NCBI GenBank assembly: GCA_035695825.1
Contig: DASRRH010000026.1
Coordinates: 124,001-188,000, forward strand
DNA: 64,000 nucleotides
Reading direction: 5' to 3'
Source of the DNA: JAKEFM01 sp035695825
GTDB taxonomy: Bacteria; Planctomycetota; UBA1135; JAKEFM01
In this document: piece by piece, positions 9,072-17,561 of the stretch
Numbering within the stretch: the stretch's first letter is position 1
Layout of the letters: each line of letters begins with the position of its first letter
Notes under the pieces: generated by a model
The model's database searches: none
Seen by the model: the letters and a program-made list of their open reading frames with translations, nothing else
Told to the model about the DNA's origin: nothing
Translations under genes and position numbers: made by a program

Positions 9072-9791
9072 CTAGCGCGTCGGCCTCGAAGCCGCTCCCA
9101 CGACCGGCCGGTGGATCACCAGAATTGAGGCTGTCGAGGCAGTAGACGGTCGCTCCCACTGCGTGCACGACTCTCCGGGCCGTTCCCGGCCGAACCACGT
9201 CGTGTATTGGTACGTGCCGTCGGTGCCGACTCCGACTCCTTCCTCACCGTAGAGAAACAATGTGCGACTCCCGCCGTCCGGCCAGGTGAACGTGAAGTGG
9301 AAGACCGGCGCTAAGCTCACGATCGCAGAGGTCTCCAGCAGCAGCACGACCGGGGTCTCGACCTCCCCGCGCAGCGGATCGAGTCGGTGGCTCTTCTCCG
9401 ACTGTGCGCCGGTCAGGGCTTGCCGTTCGATGGGGACGGGCCGGAAGGCGGTCCTAGACGGGCTCGACCCCTCGGAGCGGACGCGCGCGCCCGGAGGCTC
9501 CGAGTCGAGGATGACGCAGGAGAGCTGGTCGTAGGCGTCGTACGGGATGAAGAGATGGGCGTATCGCGCCTTCTCCGGGTTCAGCAGCCGGTCGGTCGTC
9601 TCTGGGGCGACGAGATTCGCGACGAGGACGAAAGGGAGGAGGGCGAGGCCGACCGGGAGCATGACGAGAATGCGCCCGGCTTCGAGAAGGGGGGGCTTGG
9701 TCGGGCGGAACATGAAGCAGGACGGGAGAGGGACGAGGACGAGGAGGCCTCCCACCGTGAGAGCGCCGAGCCCCCGTTTCCGAGAGGCCAT
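9072..9791 (-). CDS. Hypothetical membrane/lipoprotein-like protein
   Basis: A 239-residue protein of unknown function. The N-terminus has a hydrophobic segment ending PLPSC at Cys25, which could be a lipobox, and a second hydrophobic stretch (ILVMLPVGLALLPFVLVANL) follows at once, so it is either a lipoprotein or an inner-membrane anchored protein. The C-terminal 150 residues are soluble and beta-rich, with FHFTFTWPDGGSRTLFLYGE. The ATG has GAAGGAAGG upstream. It is divergent from the small gene at 9940. Small lipoproteins of this layout are common in planctomycetes, but no homologous family is recognised. Confidence 0.7.
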   Translation of the reverse strand: MASRKRGLGALTVGGLLVLVPLPSCFMFRPTKPPLLEAGRILVMLPVGLALLPFVLVANLVAPETTDRLLNPEKARYAHLFIPYDAYDQLSCVILDSEPPGARVRSEGSSPSRTAFRPVPIERQALTGAQSEKSHRLDPLRGEVETPVVLLLETSAIVSLAPVFHFTFTWPDGGSRTLFLYGEEGVGVGTDGTYQYTTWFGRERPGESCTQWERPSTASTASILVIHRPVVGAASRPTR

Positions 9792-9939
9792 CGCTGCCTT
9801 CCTTCACCGCTTCAGGGGAAGCGAGAGTGTATCAGCGTGGTCCTGTTCCTTCTCGGCTGCCTCGGCGAATCGGCGCGCACTGTAGCCCGGACGGGGGACT
9901 TGCGCGGCGGTCCGCCGCGGCGGAAGGTATGGCTCTGCC

Positions 9940-10275
9940 GTGAGTGTCGCGCGTTCGGAACTCGCCGCGATCGACGGGAACCTCCTCCGGGAGAACGCGG
10001 TCCCGGCGATGCGGCGAGCCCTCGTCGAGGGCGGGTTCCGCCCCGAGGCGATCGCGTGGAACCTCGTCCACCTCGCCGGCCTCGGAAGGATGATCCCCGA
10101 ACTTCATCGCGAGCGGTTCGAAGGACTCCCCTCCCCCGACCCGCGCACGCGCCTCATGGCGACCGAGCGCCTCGCCGCGATCTTCGGACGGGACCTGCGG
10201 GAGGCGCAGTACACTCGCGAGGACCGCGCCGAGGAGCGGCGCGAGAGCCTTGGGTTCTCCGGCCTCGGCCTCTAG
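9940..10275 (+). CDS. Small helical hypothetical protein, mobile-element style
   Basis: A 111-residue, all-helical protein (VSVARSELAAIDGNLLRENA at the start). The start is a GTG; an ATG 11 bases upstream opens only a four-codon frame that stops inside this start. The sequence includes NAVPAMRRALVEGGFRPEAI and later SPDPRTRLMATERLAAIFG. This is the style of phage or element proteins with HEAT-like helices, or of terminase small subunits, but I cannot assign it. It overlaps the next gene by 26 bp in another frame, and a decayed recombinase lies just downstream, so both are probably mobile-element leftovers. Confidence 0.5.
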   Translation: MSVARSELAAIDGNLLRENAVPAMRRALVEGGFRPEAIAWNLVHLAGLGRMIPELHRERFEGLPSPDPRTRLMATERLAAIFGRDLREAQYTREDRAEERRESLGFSGLGL

Positions 10276-10618
10276 CGAAGCCCCGAGCACGCCTGCTCCG
10301 GACGCTGACGAGCGTGGGGGGCTTTGGGGGGAGGTGTCGCCCGAGGAGGAAGCGGCGACCCGCCGCGCGGTGCTCGGGCGGCTCGTCGATTCCCTCTACG
10401 GCGAGGCGATGTCCCCCCGGATCGCTGCGAACGGCGCGCCCGTCCCCCCCGACTACTTGCGCGTCGGGCGGCTCGTGATGTTCGAGTGCCGCCTGTTCGG
10501 GCTCGACGGCCGTCCGCCGCTCCCAATCGAGGAGGCGGAGCGAAGAATCGACCGACTGGCCACGCGGGTGGTCGGGCTTGACCGATCCCCCTCGCCGCCT
10601 CGCCGGCGTAGCGTGTAG
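10250..10618 (+). CDS. Small hypothetical protein downstream of 9940
   Basis: A 122-residue protein with a TTG start inside the end of the previous gene, suggesting translational coupling. The middle (MSPRIAANGAPVPPDYLRVG) is the only well-ordered part; the N-terminus is low-complexity (Ser, Ala, Pro). No family recognised. It ends about where the minus-strand recombinase remnant 2 begins to lose similarity, so the two converge. The overlap and shared accessory context support it; the weak start reduces confidence. Confidence 0.45.
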   Translation: MGSPASASSEAPSTPAPDADERGGLWGEVSPEEEAATRRAVLGRLVDSLYGEAMSPRIAANGAPVPPDYLRVGRLVMFECRLFGLDGRPPLPIEEAERRIDRLATRVVGLDRSPSPPRRRSV

Positions 10619-10905
10619 GGCTCCGGAACGCGCGGCCTTGCCGCGCCGTGCGAGGCGCTCGAGGAGTTCGGCGAGCCCGTGCGCCGAGAGGGCGGCGCCA
10701 GCATGTGCGTTCTCAAGCGCGAGGAGAGCGGCTCCTCCGGCGAGGAGGCCGGAGAGCGGGCCGGGAGGTAGGCGTGAACGCCGCCGCCGTGGGGGCGCGG
10801 AGGTCGAGCGACTCGCGCCAGGCGCTTCCCCGCCAGGTCGAGGTCGGAAGCGCGGAGGGAAGCGATCTCCCCGCTGCGTAACGCGCGATTCCAGAGGGGT
10901 CGGAG
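10590..10905 (-). pseudogene. Decayed tyrosine recombinase (integrase remnant 2)
   Basis: Minus-strand translation from 10905 gives ILRPLWNRALRSGEIASLRA then SDLDLAGKRL. These are the arginine box and following strand of a tyrosine recombinase, closely matching remnant 1 (ILRLLWDLALRRGEI, VGDLDL). After about 55 residues the similarity changes frame near 10740 (LLALENAHAGAALSAHGLAE, later LLERLARRG). The HxxR region is degenerate and no catalytic Tyr region is left, so it is a truncated, frameshifted remnant. Its 5' side lies about 110 bp from the start of the second FG-GAP gene, in the opposite orientation. Confidence 0.65.
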
Positions 10906-11013
10906 GATGTGCGGGGGCCCGCAGACCGGCCTCGCCGCGTGGGAGGAGCCGCACCGCGGTTTCAGAGGCTACGATGCTTGATCCTGAGCGCGAGGATTCC
11001 CCCGGAGACTCCC

Positions 11014-12765
11014 ATGGATACCGCGTGCCTCCTTCGGTTCCGTCGTGGTCGCGCGGATTCCCGAACCCTCCTCCTGGCGCTAGGCCTCTCGGGTGGGTTG
11101 AGCAGCTCCGTGCTCGCTCAGAGCGTCATCTACCAGTTCACGGGTCTCGCGAGTTCCGAGCGCTTCGGTTCGGCCGTCGCTGGCGTGGGCGACGTGAACG
11201 GAGACGGGTTCCCTGACATGGCGGCGGGAGCTCCTACCGCCGCCCCGGCCGGCCTCGGGAACGCGGGGCAGGTGAAGGTCTTCTCCGGTTCCAATGGCCT
11301 CCTGCTTTTCGTGCTCAACGGCGCTTCCATCGGCGCCCGGTTCGGCTCCTCGGTTTCCGGGGGGGGCGACGTGAACGGAGATGGCGTGTCTGACCTGGTC
11401 GTCGGGGCCCCGGAAGCGGGGGCGGGGGCGGGGGAGGCGAGGGTGTTCTCGGGGACGAACGGGGCACTGCTCTGGGCTCTCGCAGGCACGACCGGCACGG
11501 CAGAGTTGTTCGGTACTTCCGCCGCCATCGTTGGCGACGTAAACGGGGACGGACACGCCGACTTTCTCGTGGGGGCACCGGATGCGAGTCCGGGGGGCGT
11601 CTCCACTGCCGGCGAGGCGAGGTTGTTCTCCGGCCTCAGCGGTGCGCTGCTCTCAGTTTTCAGCGGGATAACGGTGGTCTACCGGATGGGTTGGTCCGTC
11701 GCGGGTGCGGGAGATACGGATGGCGACGGGGTTCCGGACCTGATCGTCGGCAGCTATTCTGCGGACGAGGCGAGCGTCTACTCGGGCGCGACGGGATCGT
11801 TGTTGTACGCGCTTCAGGGGACGGGCGGGTTCGGGTCCGCCGTTGCGGGGGGCGGAGATTTCGATGGCGATGGCAGGGCTGAGATCATCGTGGGCGCGCC
11901 GAGCGCCGCACCGGGGGGCTCGACCGGCCCCGGCCAGGTCCGGGTGTTTTCGGGAGCGACCGGATCGGTCCTCCTGACGCTGAACGCCCCGAATTCTGTC
12001 TCCACTTTCGGATCGGCAGTAGGCGGGGCCGGAGACGTGAACGCGGATGGAGTCCCCGACGTCGTAGTGGGCGCGCCGGGCGCGACGGTCGGGGGAACGC
12101 AGGTCGGGAAGGTCAGGGTGCTCTCCGGTTCGTCAGGGGCGACTCTCCTCGCCTTCGATGGCGATCCTTCAGGTGTGAACCTCGGGTACTCCGTTTCGGG
12201 CGCGGGCGATCTCAACGGCGACGGAAAGGCGGACGTTTTCGCGGGAGCCCCCTTCGCCTACCTCGGCGTCCTAGGCGAGGTCGGTCGCGCGGTCGTTCTC
12301 TCTACGATTCCGAGCCCGACAGGGATTCCGCCCGGGTCTAGCCTGTTTGGGGCAGGCTGCCCTGGATCGAGCGGCCTCGTGCCGTCGATGAGCACCGTCG
12401 GCGGAATCCCCACCAGCGCCGGCAATCCGGCATTCGGCCTTCACGTCTCGAACACGCTCCCGAATTCCGTCGCGGTCCTCATCGCAGGGCTCTCGTTCAC
12501 GTCGTGGATGGGCGTCCCCCTGCCGATGAGCCTCGGAGTCTTCGGGGTTCCGGGATGCCAGCTCTTCGTCTCGGCGGACTTTCTCTTCACGACCACGACG
12601 ACCGGGCCGGGAGGGGGCGCCGGAATCGCATTCGTCCCGACGCCGGTGCCTGCGGCACCCTCGCTTTCGGGCGCCCTTCTCCACTTCCAGTGGTACATCG
12701 TCGATCCCGGGCCGGCGCCCGTCCCTGGAGCGATGTCGAACGCCCTCCAGCTACTCGTCCTGTAG
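11014..12765 (+). CDS. Secreted seven-repeat FG-GAP (beta-propeller) protein 2
   Basis: A 583-residue exported protein. The chosen ATG has a short GGAG upstream and opens a signal peptide ending SSSVLAQ. Seven FG-GAP repeats (GVGDVNGDGFPDMAAGAP type) occupy residues 40-440. From about residue 443 (FGAGCPGSSG) the same C-terminal module as in protein 1 follows: SWMGVPLPMSLGVFGVPGCQ, a Thr-rich TTTTTGPGGGAG loop, FQWYIVDPGP, and a final NALQLLVL. It is a paralogue of the genes at 880 and 59116. Probably an extracellular or surface binding protein; the exact role is unknown. A recombinase remnant lies immediately upstream and a phage-like gene downstream. Confidence 0.9.
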   Translation: MDTACLLRFRRGRADSRTLLLALGLSGGLSSSVLAQSVIYQFTGLASSERFGSAVAGVGDVNGDGFPDMAAGAPTAAPAGLGNAGQVKVFSGSNGLLLFVLNGASIGARFGSSVSGGGDVNGDGVSDLVVGAPEAGAGAGEARVFSGTNGALLWALAGTTGTAELFGTSAAIVGDVNGDGHADFLVGAPDASPGGVSTAGEARLFSGLSGALLSVFSGITVVYRMGWSVAGAGDTDGDGVPDLIVGSYSADEASVYSGATGSLLYALQGTGGFGSAVAGGGDFDGDGRAEIIVGAPSAAPGGSTGPGQVRVFSGATGSVLLTLNAPNSVSTFGSAVGGAGDVNADGVPDVVVGAPGATVGGTQVGKVRVLSGSSGATLLAFDGDPSGVNLGYSVSGAGDLNGDGKADVFAGAPFAYLGVLGEVGRAVVLSTIPSPTGIPPGSSLFGAGCPGSSGLVPSMSTVGGIPTSAGNPAFGLHVSNTLPNSVAVLIAGLSFTSWMGVPLPMSLGVFGVPGCQLFVSADFLFTTTTTGPGGGAGIAFVPTPVPAAPSLSGALLHFQWYIVDPGPAPVPGAMSNALQLLVL

Positions 12766-12905
12766 TAGGACACCGCGGAACCGAGCCTGAGACTGCGCGC
12801 GAGCGACCTTCCGACGGCAAGGGCCGGTCCGCCGGGAGGTTCTCCGGCGGCCGAGAAGGTAAACTCTCCGGCACCGACGAATCCAGGCAGCCTGTCGAGA
12901 CCGAA

Positions 12906-13925
12906 GTGCGAGTCGCGGTCGGACGAGTCCAGAACGTTCGCTACGTCGAAGGCAAGGGCCTCTTCGGTGACTTCCTCTTCGAGGACTCCGAGGCAGGAAG
13001 ATGGGCGCTCCGGCTCGTGCGCCTTCTTGTCGAGCAGGGGCTGGCCGATGCCGTGGGGTTCGCCGTCGAACACGATGTTCGCTTCGCCGAGGACGGGAAG
13101 ACCGTTACCGAGATCGTCCGAGCTCACGGACTCCACCTCGTCCAGCGACCCACGACCACCGAAGGCCTCTTCGTCGGGAGCGGCCAGGGGTCGCGAGGAA
13201 TCCGGAGGGGGGACGTGGACCGCGTCGTCGGAATGATCGGACCGCCGCCGGAGGGAGTGAGTTTCCTACGGGATCCGGACTACTTCGAGCCGCGTCGGAA
13301 CACCGATGGAACTTGGAGAGTGATCGAGATGCTCCCCGTTACACCGGACCCGGGGAAAATGGACCGGCTCCGGCGCTTCGCTGAGGCGCAGTCCAAGTTC
13401 TCCGGCGAGACGAGTGCGATCGTCGGGGGTCCTATGCTCGACCGGGCGGACGAGATCGCGAAGGTCATCCGGAACGATCCCCCTCCCGACCCCCGGGCGG
13501 CCGAGAAGGAAGCGAGGCAACTCCACGACCTCGGCGTGGCCGGGGGAGCGTCTCGGTCCGTTGCCGAGAACCGTCACGCGGGGCGCGCCCGAGCGCGCGC
13601 GGAGAGGGACGCTGCACTGCTCGCAGCAATCCGGGAGAACCTCGATCCCAAGTCCGGCGACGACCCAACGCGCGAAGCTGCGGCGCATGAGCTGCGCCTC
13701 CTGATCGTCCGCAGAATCCGGGATCTACGAAGGTGCCTGCGGGATCCGGCCGATCGGGCGACGCTGACCTACCTTCTGCGGAAGCATGGTTTTTTTCCGA
13801 GCCGGTCCCGTGGGCGCGGCGCGAGGGTCTTCGCGGCGTCTGGGGTGACCCCGAAGGCCCTTCGCTGGCGGGAGTCCCGGATCCTGCGGCGACTCGTCGC
13901 AAGCCTCAGGACCCTGGCCGGCTAG
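12906..13925 (+). CDS. Phage prohead-protease-like protein
   Basis: A 339-residue protein if the in-frame GTG at 12906 is used; there is no good ribosome site and the frame is open further upstream, so the start is uncertain. Residues 1-90 follow the layout of phage prohead serine proteases: a GRVQNVRYVEGKGLFGDFLF strand pair, a GLADAVGFAVEH segment holding the usual catalytic His region, and HLVQRPTTTEGLF, which corresponds to the family's DLVxDPATTxGLFE end. The C-terminal 200 residues are charged and helical, like a scaffold, and contain an eight-T run near 13790. No capsid or portal gene is nearby, so it is probably an isolated phage-derived gene or element cargo. Confidence 0.55.
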   Translation: MRVAVGRVQNVRYVEGKGLFGDFLFEDSEAGRWALRLVRLLVEQGLADAVGFAVEHDVRFAEDGKTVTEIVRAHGLHLVQRPTTTEGLFVGSGQGSRGIRRGDVDRVVGMIGPPPEGVSFLRDPDYFEPRRNTDGTWRVIEMLPVTPDPGKMDRLRRFAEAQSKFSGETSAIVGGPMLDRADEIAKVIRNDPPPDPRAAEKEARQLHDLGVAGGASRSVAENRHAGRARARAERDAALLAAIRENLDPKSGDDPTREAAAHELRLLIVRRIRDLRRCLRDPADRATLTYLLRKHGFFPSRSRGRGARVFAASGVTPKALRWRESRILRRLVASLRTLAG

Positions 13926-13983
13926 CCTCCCCCTCGTCTCGGTCCAGGGGGTTTCGGAATCTGGGGCAATTCGGCCGGGCGCT

Positions 13984-14002
13984 CATGCCCTAGTAGGGCA
14001 TG
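13984..14002. promoter_or_regulatory. Perfect palindrome over the start of the HTH gene
   Basis: CATGCCCTA-G-TAGGGCATG is a perfect inverted repeat with 9-base arms around one base. Its last three bases are the ATG of the excisionase-like gene. A related CCTACTAG half-site lies about 20 bases further on. A protein bound here would block both transcription start and ribosome access, so it looks like an autoregulatory operator. Confidence 0.5.
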
Positions 14003-14245
14003 AATGCCCCCGATCCCCTACTAGAGGCTCTTCTGCCCGACCTACTCGTGGTCGAGGACCTGGCGGGCCGGCTGCGGCGGTCCCCCTCGGCAGTCCGAGC
14101 GCTCTTGCGCGCGGGGGCACTCCCCGGTCGCAAGGTCGGGAGGAGGTGGGTGGTAGAGAGGGAAGCGCTGCTGCAAGCGCTCGCCCCTGAGCGCGAGCCG
14201 CTGCCCCTGCGCGTCTTGGGGAGCGAGGAGGGGGACGAGCCGTGA
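14000..14245 (+). CDS. Excisionase-family HTH protein 1
   Basis: An 81-residue DNA-binding protein. Residues 15-60 match a MerR-type/HTH_17 winged helix: VVEDLAGRLRRSPSAVRALL, then the wing GALPGRKVGRRWVVEREALL. Such proteins act as excisionases or regulators of integrative elements. The ATG lies in a palindrome that may be its own operator, and there is no clear ribosome site, so translation may be leaderless. The stop overlaps the start of the next HTH gene (GTGA). Confidence 0.8.
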   Translation: MNAPDPLLEALLPDLLVVEDLAGRLRRSPSAVRALLRAGALPGRKVGRRWVVEREALLQALAPEREPLPLRVLGSEEGDEP

Positions 14246-14565
14246 GTAGGGACGCGCTGCTCTCCCGTGGACCCTCTGCCCTCTCCCAGGAGCAAGGGCT
14301 TCCTGCCAGGGAAGCATCCGTGCCGGTGCCGGCGGGGGGAGCCCGGGCGCGGGAAGGAGGAAGTCGGAGCACTTCCCAGGACGCGCCCCGCTTGCTCTCG
14401 CTCGCGGAGGCCGCGGAGCGACTCCGCATCTCGCGCCGGAGCCTTTCGACGCTCCTGGCTCTCGGCGAACTGCCGAGCATCCGCGTCACGAGGCGGCGCG
14501 TCGTGATCGACGAAGCGGACCTTCTCGCCTTCATCGCTTCGCGGCGCAGCCGGCCGCAACGGTAG
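14242..14565 (+). CDS. Excisionase-family HTH protein 2
   Basis: A 107-residue protein whose GTG start overlaps the previous stop by four bases, so the two are translationally coupled. The first 50 residues are low-complexity. Residues 53-100 form an HTH_17-type DNA-binding domain (LLSLAEAAERLRISRRSLST, wing ELPSIRVTRRRVVIDEADLL). Two different HTH proteins in a row suggest one is the recombination directionality factor and the other a regulator; the sequence does not say which. Confidence 0.8.
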   Translation: MSRDALLSRGPSALSQEQGLPAREASVPVPAGGARAREGGSRSTSQDAPRLLSLAEAAERLRISRRSLSTLLALGELPSIRVTRRRVVIDEADLLAFIASRRSRPQR

Positions 14566-14571
14566 GTCGCC

Positions 14572-17325
14572 GTGTCGCGCGACGCGCTCCGCAGCGGGAG
14601 AGCCCTGGAGACCGATCGCGTCGTCTTCCTCGGCGCGATCCTCGGGACGAGACCGTCGTCCGAGGCGGTGGTGCGAGTGGCCCTGAACACTCCGCCTGGC
14701 TCGGGCGTGGGCCCGGGGAAGTGGAGCGAGGCTTCGTTCCCGACCGTCGAGGCCGCCGCCGCTCACCTCTCGGCGCACGCCGAGACGGGCGAGACGTACG
14801 CCGCCCTCGCGTTGTTCGCGCCGGGCGCGAGCAGGAAGGCGGAGCACGTCGTCGCGCGGCGGTGGGTCTCCGCCGACGTGGACGACAAGGCCATGCCCGG
14901 CGCAACGCCCGAGGAGCGTCACGCGCGGGCGCGCGAGCTCGCGAGAGCGATAACCGCAGGGCACGTCCTCGTGGATTCGGGACGCGGATACCACGTCCAC
15001 CTGCTCCTCCCCGAGGCCGAGCGCGTGGAGGCGTTCGCCGATCTCGCGGACGGCCGCCGTCGGCTGGCGATCGTCGGACGGGCCCTGCGCCTCTACTTCG
15101 AATCGAAGGCACGTGACCTGTTCGGCCAGCCCGTCCACCTGGACCACTGCCACGGCCCGGAGCGCGTCTGGCGAGTGCCGCCCGGTGTCAACGCGAAGAG
15201 CGCGACGGAAGCGAAGGTACTCACGGCGCAGCGTTCCACCTGGCGGGCGGTTCGGCTCGTGTCCCCGGCGGCGGCGGAGAGCATTGCGGACATCGCTCCC
15301 GCTGACCTCTCCTTCCTCGCCCCGTTCATCTCGGCTGCCGAGGACGAGGAGGACCTCGCGCGCAGGCCGGCGAGGGAGGTAGGCGTGGCCAACGCCGCGT
15401 CCTTCGCAGAGTTCGACCCGTCGATGCTTCCCGAGCGATGGCGGGTAGGGTGGCCGCACGACCGCGGAGACCCCTCCAGCATCGACTTCGCCGTGGCCGT
15501 CGCGCTGTTCGAAGCGGGTTACGGTGTCTTCGTGGCGAGGGCAGCCATCGCCGCGCGGCGAGCCCGGCTTACGAAGGCTGCGGACCGCGCGAAGGGCGCC
15601 CGCGAGGACTACCTCGCACGGACCGTCGCGAACGCGTGGGCCAAGGCGCGCGTGCCCTTGTCGCGCGCCCCCCTTCTGCGTGATCGTGCACCCTTCCCGC
15701 TCGCCGCGCTGCCGCCCACGGTCCGCCGTTACGTCGAAGAGGCAGCCGCCGCCGTGGGATGCGAGCCGAGCATGATCGCGCTCCCGGCGCTCGTGAGCCT
15801 CGCCAGCGCGATCGGCAACACGCGGCGGGTGCGGCTGAAGGTCGGTTGGGAGGAGCCCGCGGTCCTGTGGGGAGCCATCGTCGGCGAGTCGGGAACCCTC
15901 AAGAGCCCGGCGCTCGACGCCGCGCTCGGGCCGATCCAAAGTCGGGAGGCGAGGGTCGCCAGGACGCACGAGGCCCTTCTGAGCAAGTACGCTGCGGACT
16001 CGGACCGGTACGCGCGGGACCGTATCCGCTGGCTCAAGAGCAAGGGGGACGGCGATCCGCCGGAGAAGCCCCGCCCACCCGCCCTCCCGCGGCACATCGT
16101 CTCGGACACCACGATCGAGGCCCTCGCGACCCGACTCCAGGAGAACCCGCGCGGGCTCCTCCTCGCGCGCGATGAGTTGTCGGGGTGGCTCCGCTCGTTC
16201 GATGCCTACCGGCCGGGCAACCGCGGCGGGGACGCGGCTCGGTGGCTTGAGATGCACCGGGCGGGGATCCTCGTCGTGGATCGCAAGACGGACGAGCGTC
16301 GCATGGTCCGCGTCGCGCGGGCCGCCATGTCCATCGTGGGGACGATTCAACCCGACGTGCTACGGCGCGCACTCGGCCCCGAACACTTCGAGGACGGCCT
16401 GGCCGCGCGCCTTCTCCTCACGATGCCGCCCGCGCGCCGCCGCCGCTGGACGGAGGAGGAGGTTTCCCCGGCTACGGCGGAGGCCGTCGAGCGCGTGTTC
16501 GACCGTCTCTTGGACCTCAGGTGCGCGACCGACCCCGACGGCGAGCCCGTCCCGTTGGACCTCCCCCTTACCCCCGAGGCGATGCCCGTGTGGATCGCGT
16601 TCATGAACGAGCATGGGACGGAGGGGGAGGGGCTCGTGGGCGCGAGCGCCGCCGCGTGGGCGAAGGCCGAGGGGTACGCGGCGCGCCTCGCGCTGGTGAT
16701 TCACCTCGCCCGGTGGGCCGCCGCGGACGATCCGCCGGCCCCGCCGGATGCCGTGGACGCGGAGAGTCTGGCGGCGGGCGTTCGCCTCGCCCGCTGGTTC
16801 GCGGACGAGGCCGAGCGCGTCTACGTCGTCCTGGGCGAGTCCTCCGCGGACAGAGACCGGCGACGGCTCGCCGAGTGGATCGCCTCCCGCGGAGGCCGCG
16901 TGACCGTGCGAGACCTCTCCCGCGGTCCGCGGGCCTACCGGGGCGACGAGGAGCGGGCCGAACGGGCGCTCGCGGACCTCGTCGGCTCTGGGCTCGGGAC
17001 CTGGGAGGACGTCAGCTCCACGCCCGCCGGCGGACGGCCGACCCGGGCGTTCCGCCTCGGTCCGGAGACCGCACTGGGTGGCGACGGCGACGAAACCTCG
17101 GGCGCTCCCCAGGGAGAAAGGGGGGTTCCGTCGCCGTCGCCGGTGTCGTCAGCCTCCGCGGGCGATCCCGCCGACGCTCAGGAAACGGCCGCTGTCGGTG
17201 GTAACGGCGAGGCAGCGTGGACCTGCCGGGTGTGCGGGTGGAAAGGAGCATGGCGCGCTCGACGCGCCGGGGACCTTCGGTGCTGCCGGTGCCACCCGCC
17301 CGTACCGGGCGCGGAGGCGACATGA
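14572..17325 (+). CDS. Primase-like / DUF3987 replicative protein
   Basis: A 917-residue protein with a GTG start and GGTAGGT just upstream. The N-terminal 300 residues resemble RepB/AEP-type primases: VSADVDDKA gives the acidic pair and VLVDSGRGYHVHLLLPEAE the conserved His motif. The central part is a DUF3987 (YfjI-like) helicase-type P-loop domain with GESGTLKSP at about residues 438-446, an acidic segment LLLARDELSGWLRSF near 530, and a winged-helix segment near 760-820. The C-terminus ends in a Cys4 zinc ribbon (CRVCGWKG...CCRC). This layout is typical of replication initiators of plasmids, satellites and integrative elements. It supports autonomous replication of the excised circle (inference). 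Confidence 0.85.
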   Translation: MSRDALRSGRALETDRVVFLGAILGTRPSSEAVVRVALNTPPGSGVGPGKWSEASFPTVEAAAAHLSAHAETGETYAALALFAPGASRKAEHVVARRWVSADVDDKAMPGATPEERHARARELARAITAGHVLVDSGRGYHVHLLLPEAERVEAFADLADGRRRLAIVGRALRLYFESKARDLFGQPVHLDHCHGPERVWRVPPGVNAKSATEAKVLTAQRSTWRAVRLVSPAAAESIADIAPADLSFLAPFISAAEDEEDLARRPAREVGVANAASFAEFDPSMLPERWRVGWPHDRGDPSSIDFAVAVALFEAGYGVFVARAAIAARRARLTKAADRAKGAREDYLARTVANAWAKARVPLSRAPLLRDRAPFPLAALPPTVRRYVEEAAAAVGCEPSMIALPALVSLASAIGNTRRVRLKVGWEEPAVLWGAIVGESGTLKSPALDAALGPIQSREARVARTHEALLSKYAADSDRYARDRIRWLKSKGDGDPPEKPRPPALPRHIVSDTTIEALATRLQENPRGLLLARDELSGWLRSFDAYRPGNRGGDAARWLEMHRAGILVVDRKTDERRMVRVARAAMSIVGTIQPDVLRRALGPEHFEDGLAARLLLTMPPARRRRWTEEEVSPATAEAVERVFDRLLDLRCATDPDGEPVPLDLPLTPEAMPVWIAFMNEHGTEGEGLVGASAAAWAKAEGYAARLALVIHLARWAAADDPPAPPDAVDAESLAAGVRLARWFADEAERVYVVLGESSADRDRRRLAEWIASRGGRVTVRDLSRGPRAYRGDEERAERALADLVGSGLGTWEDVSSTPAGGRPTRAFRLGPETALGGDGDETSGAPQGERGVPSPSPVSSASAGDPADAQETAAVGGNGEAAWTCRVCGWKGAWRARRAGDLRCCRCHPPVPGAEAT

Positions 17326-17531
17326 CGCGCTCGGACTCCTACCCCGCGGGGGGGACGCCACCGTACCCTTCCCGCGCCGCCGTGCGCCTGCTCCCGCGTG
17401 AACCCCGAGCGTTCTCCGCGTTCGTCGCGGCTCTCGTGAAGGCCGTCGAGCGGGCGCTCCGAGCTCGCCGCCGTCGAACCCGCCGGACGCCCCCCCGGGG
17501 AGGACCCCGACGACCGGGGAGAAGAAAGTAG
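17322..17531 (+). CDS. Small coupled hypothetical protein
   Basis: A 69-residue protein starting in an ATGA overlap with the end of the primase gene, which supports translation. The N-terminal half (LLPREPRAFSAFVAALVKAV) can form an amphipathic helix; the C-terminus is strongly basic (RRRRTRRTPPRGGPRR), as in small nucleic-acid-binding proteins. Its stop codon directly touches the TTG where the serine-recombinase frame can start. No family recognised. Confidence 0.5.
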   Translation: MTRSDSYPAGGTPPYPSRAAVRLLPREPRAFSAFVAALVKAVERALRARRRRTRRTPPRGGPRRPGRRK

Positions 17532-17561
17532 TTGTATCCTATGGGGACCCTTGGGATACAA
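17532..17561. promoter_or_regulatory. 30-bp imperfect palindrome at the serine recombinase start
   Basis: TTGTATCC and GGATACAA are perfect 8-base arms. Between them are A/T and GGG/CCC symmetric positions around a GGGGACCC core, giving about 22 of 30 symmetric bases. It sits at the 5' end of the serine recombinase frame. Serine recombinases bind such dyads as crossover or resolution sites and often self-regulate there, so this is a candidate res/att or operator site. Confidence 0.5.

Noticed and set aside
1..12794. An 11-base repeat AGCCTGAGACT at 1 and at 12784 as possible edges of an inserted unit
   Set aside because: The match does not extend on either side and one such match in 64 kb is not rare enough; no other edge signal supports it.
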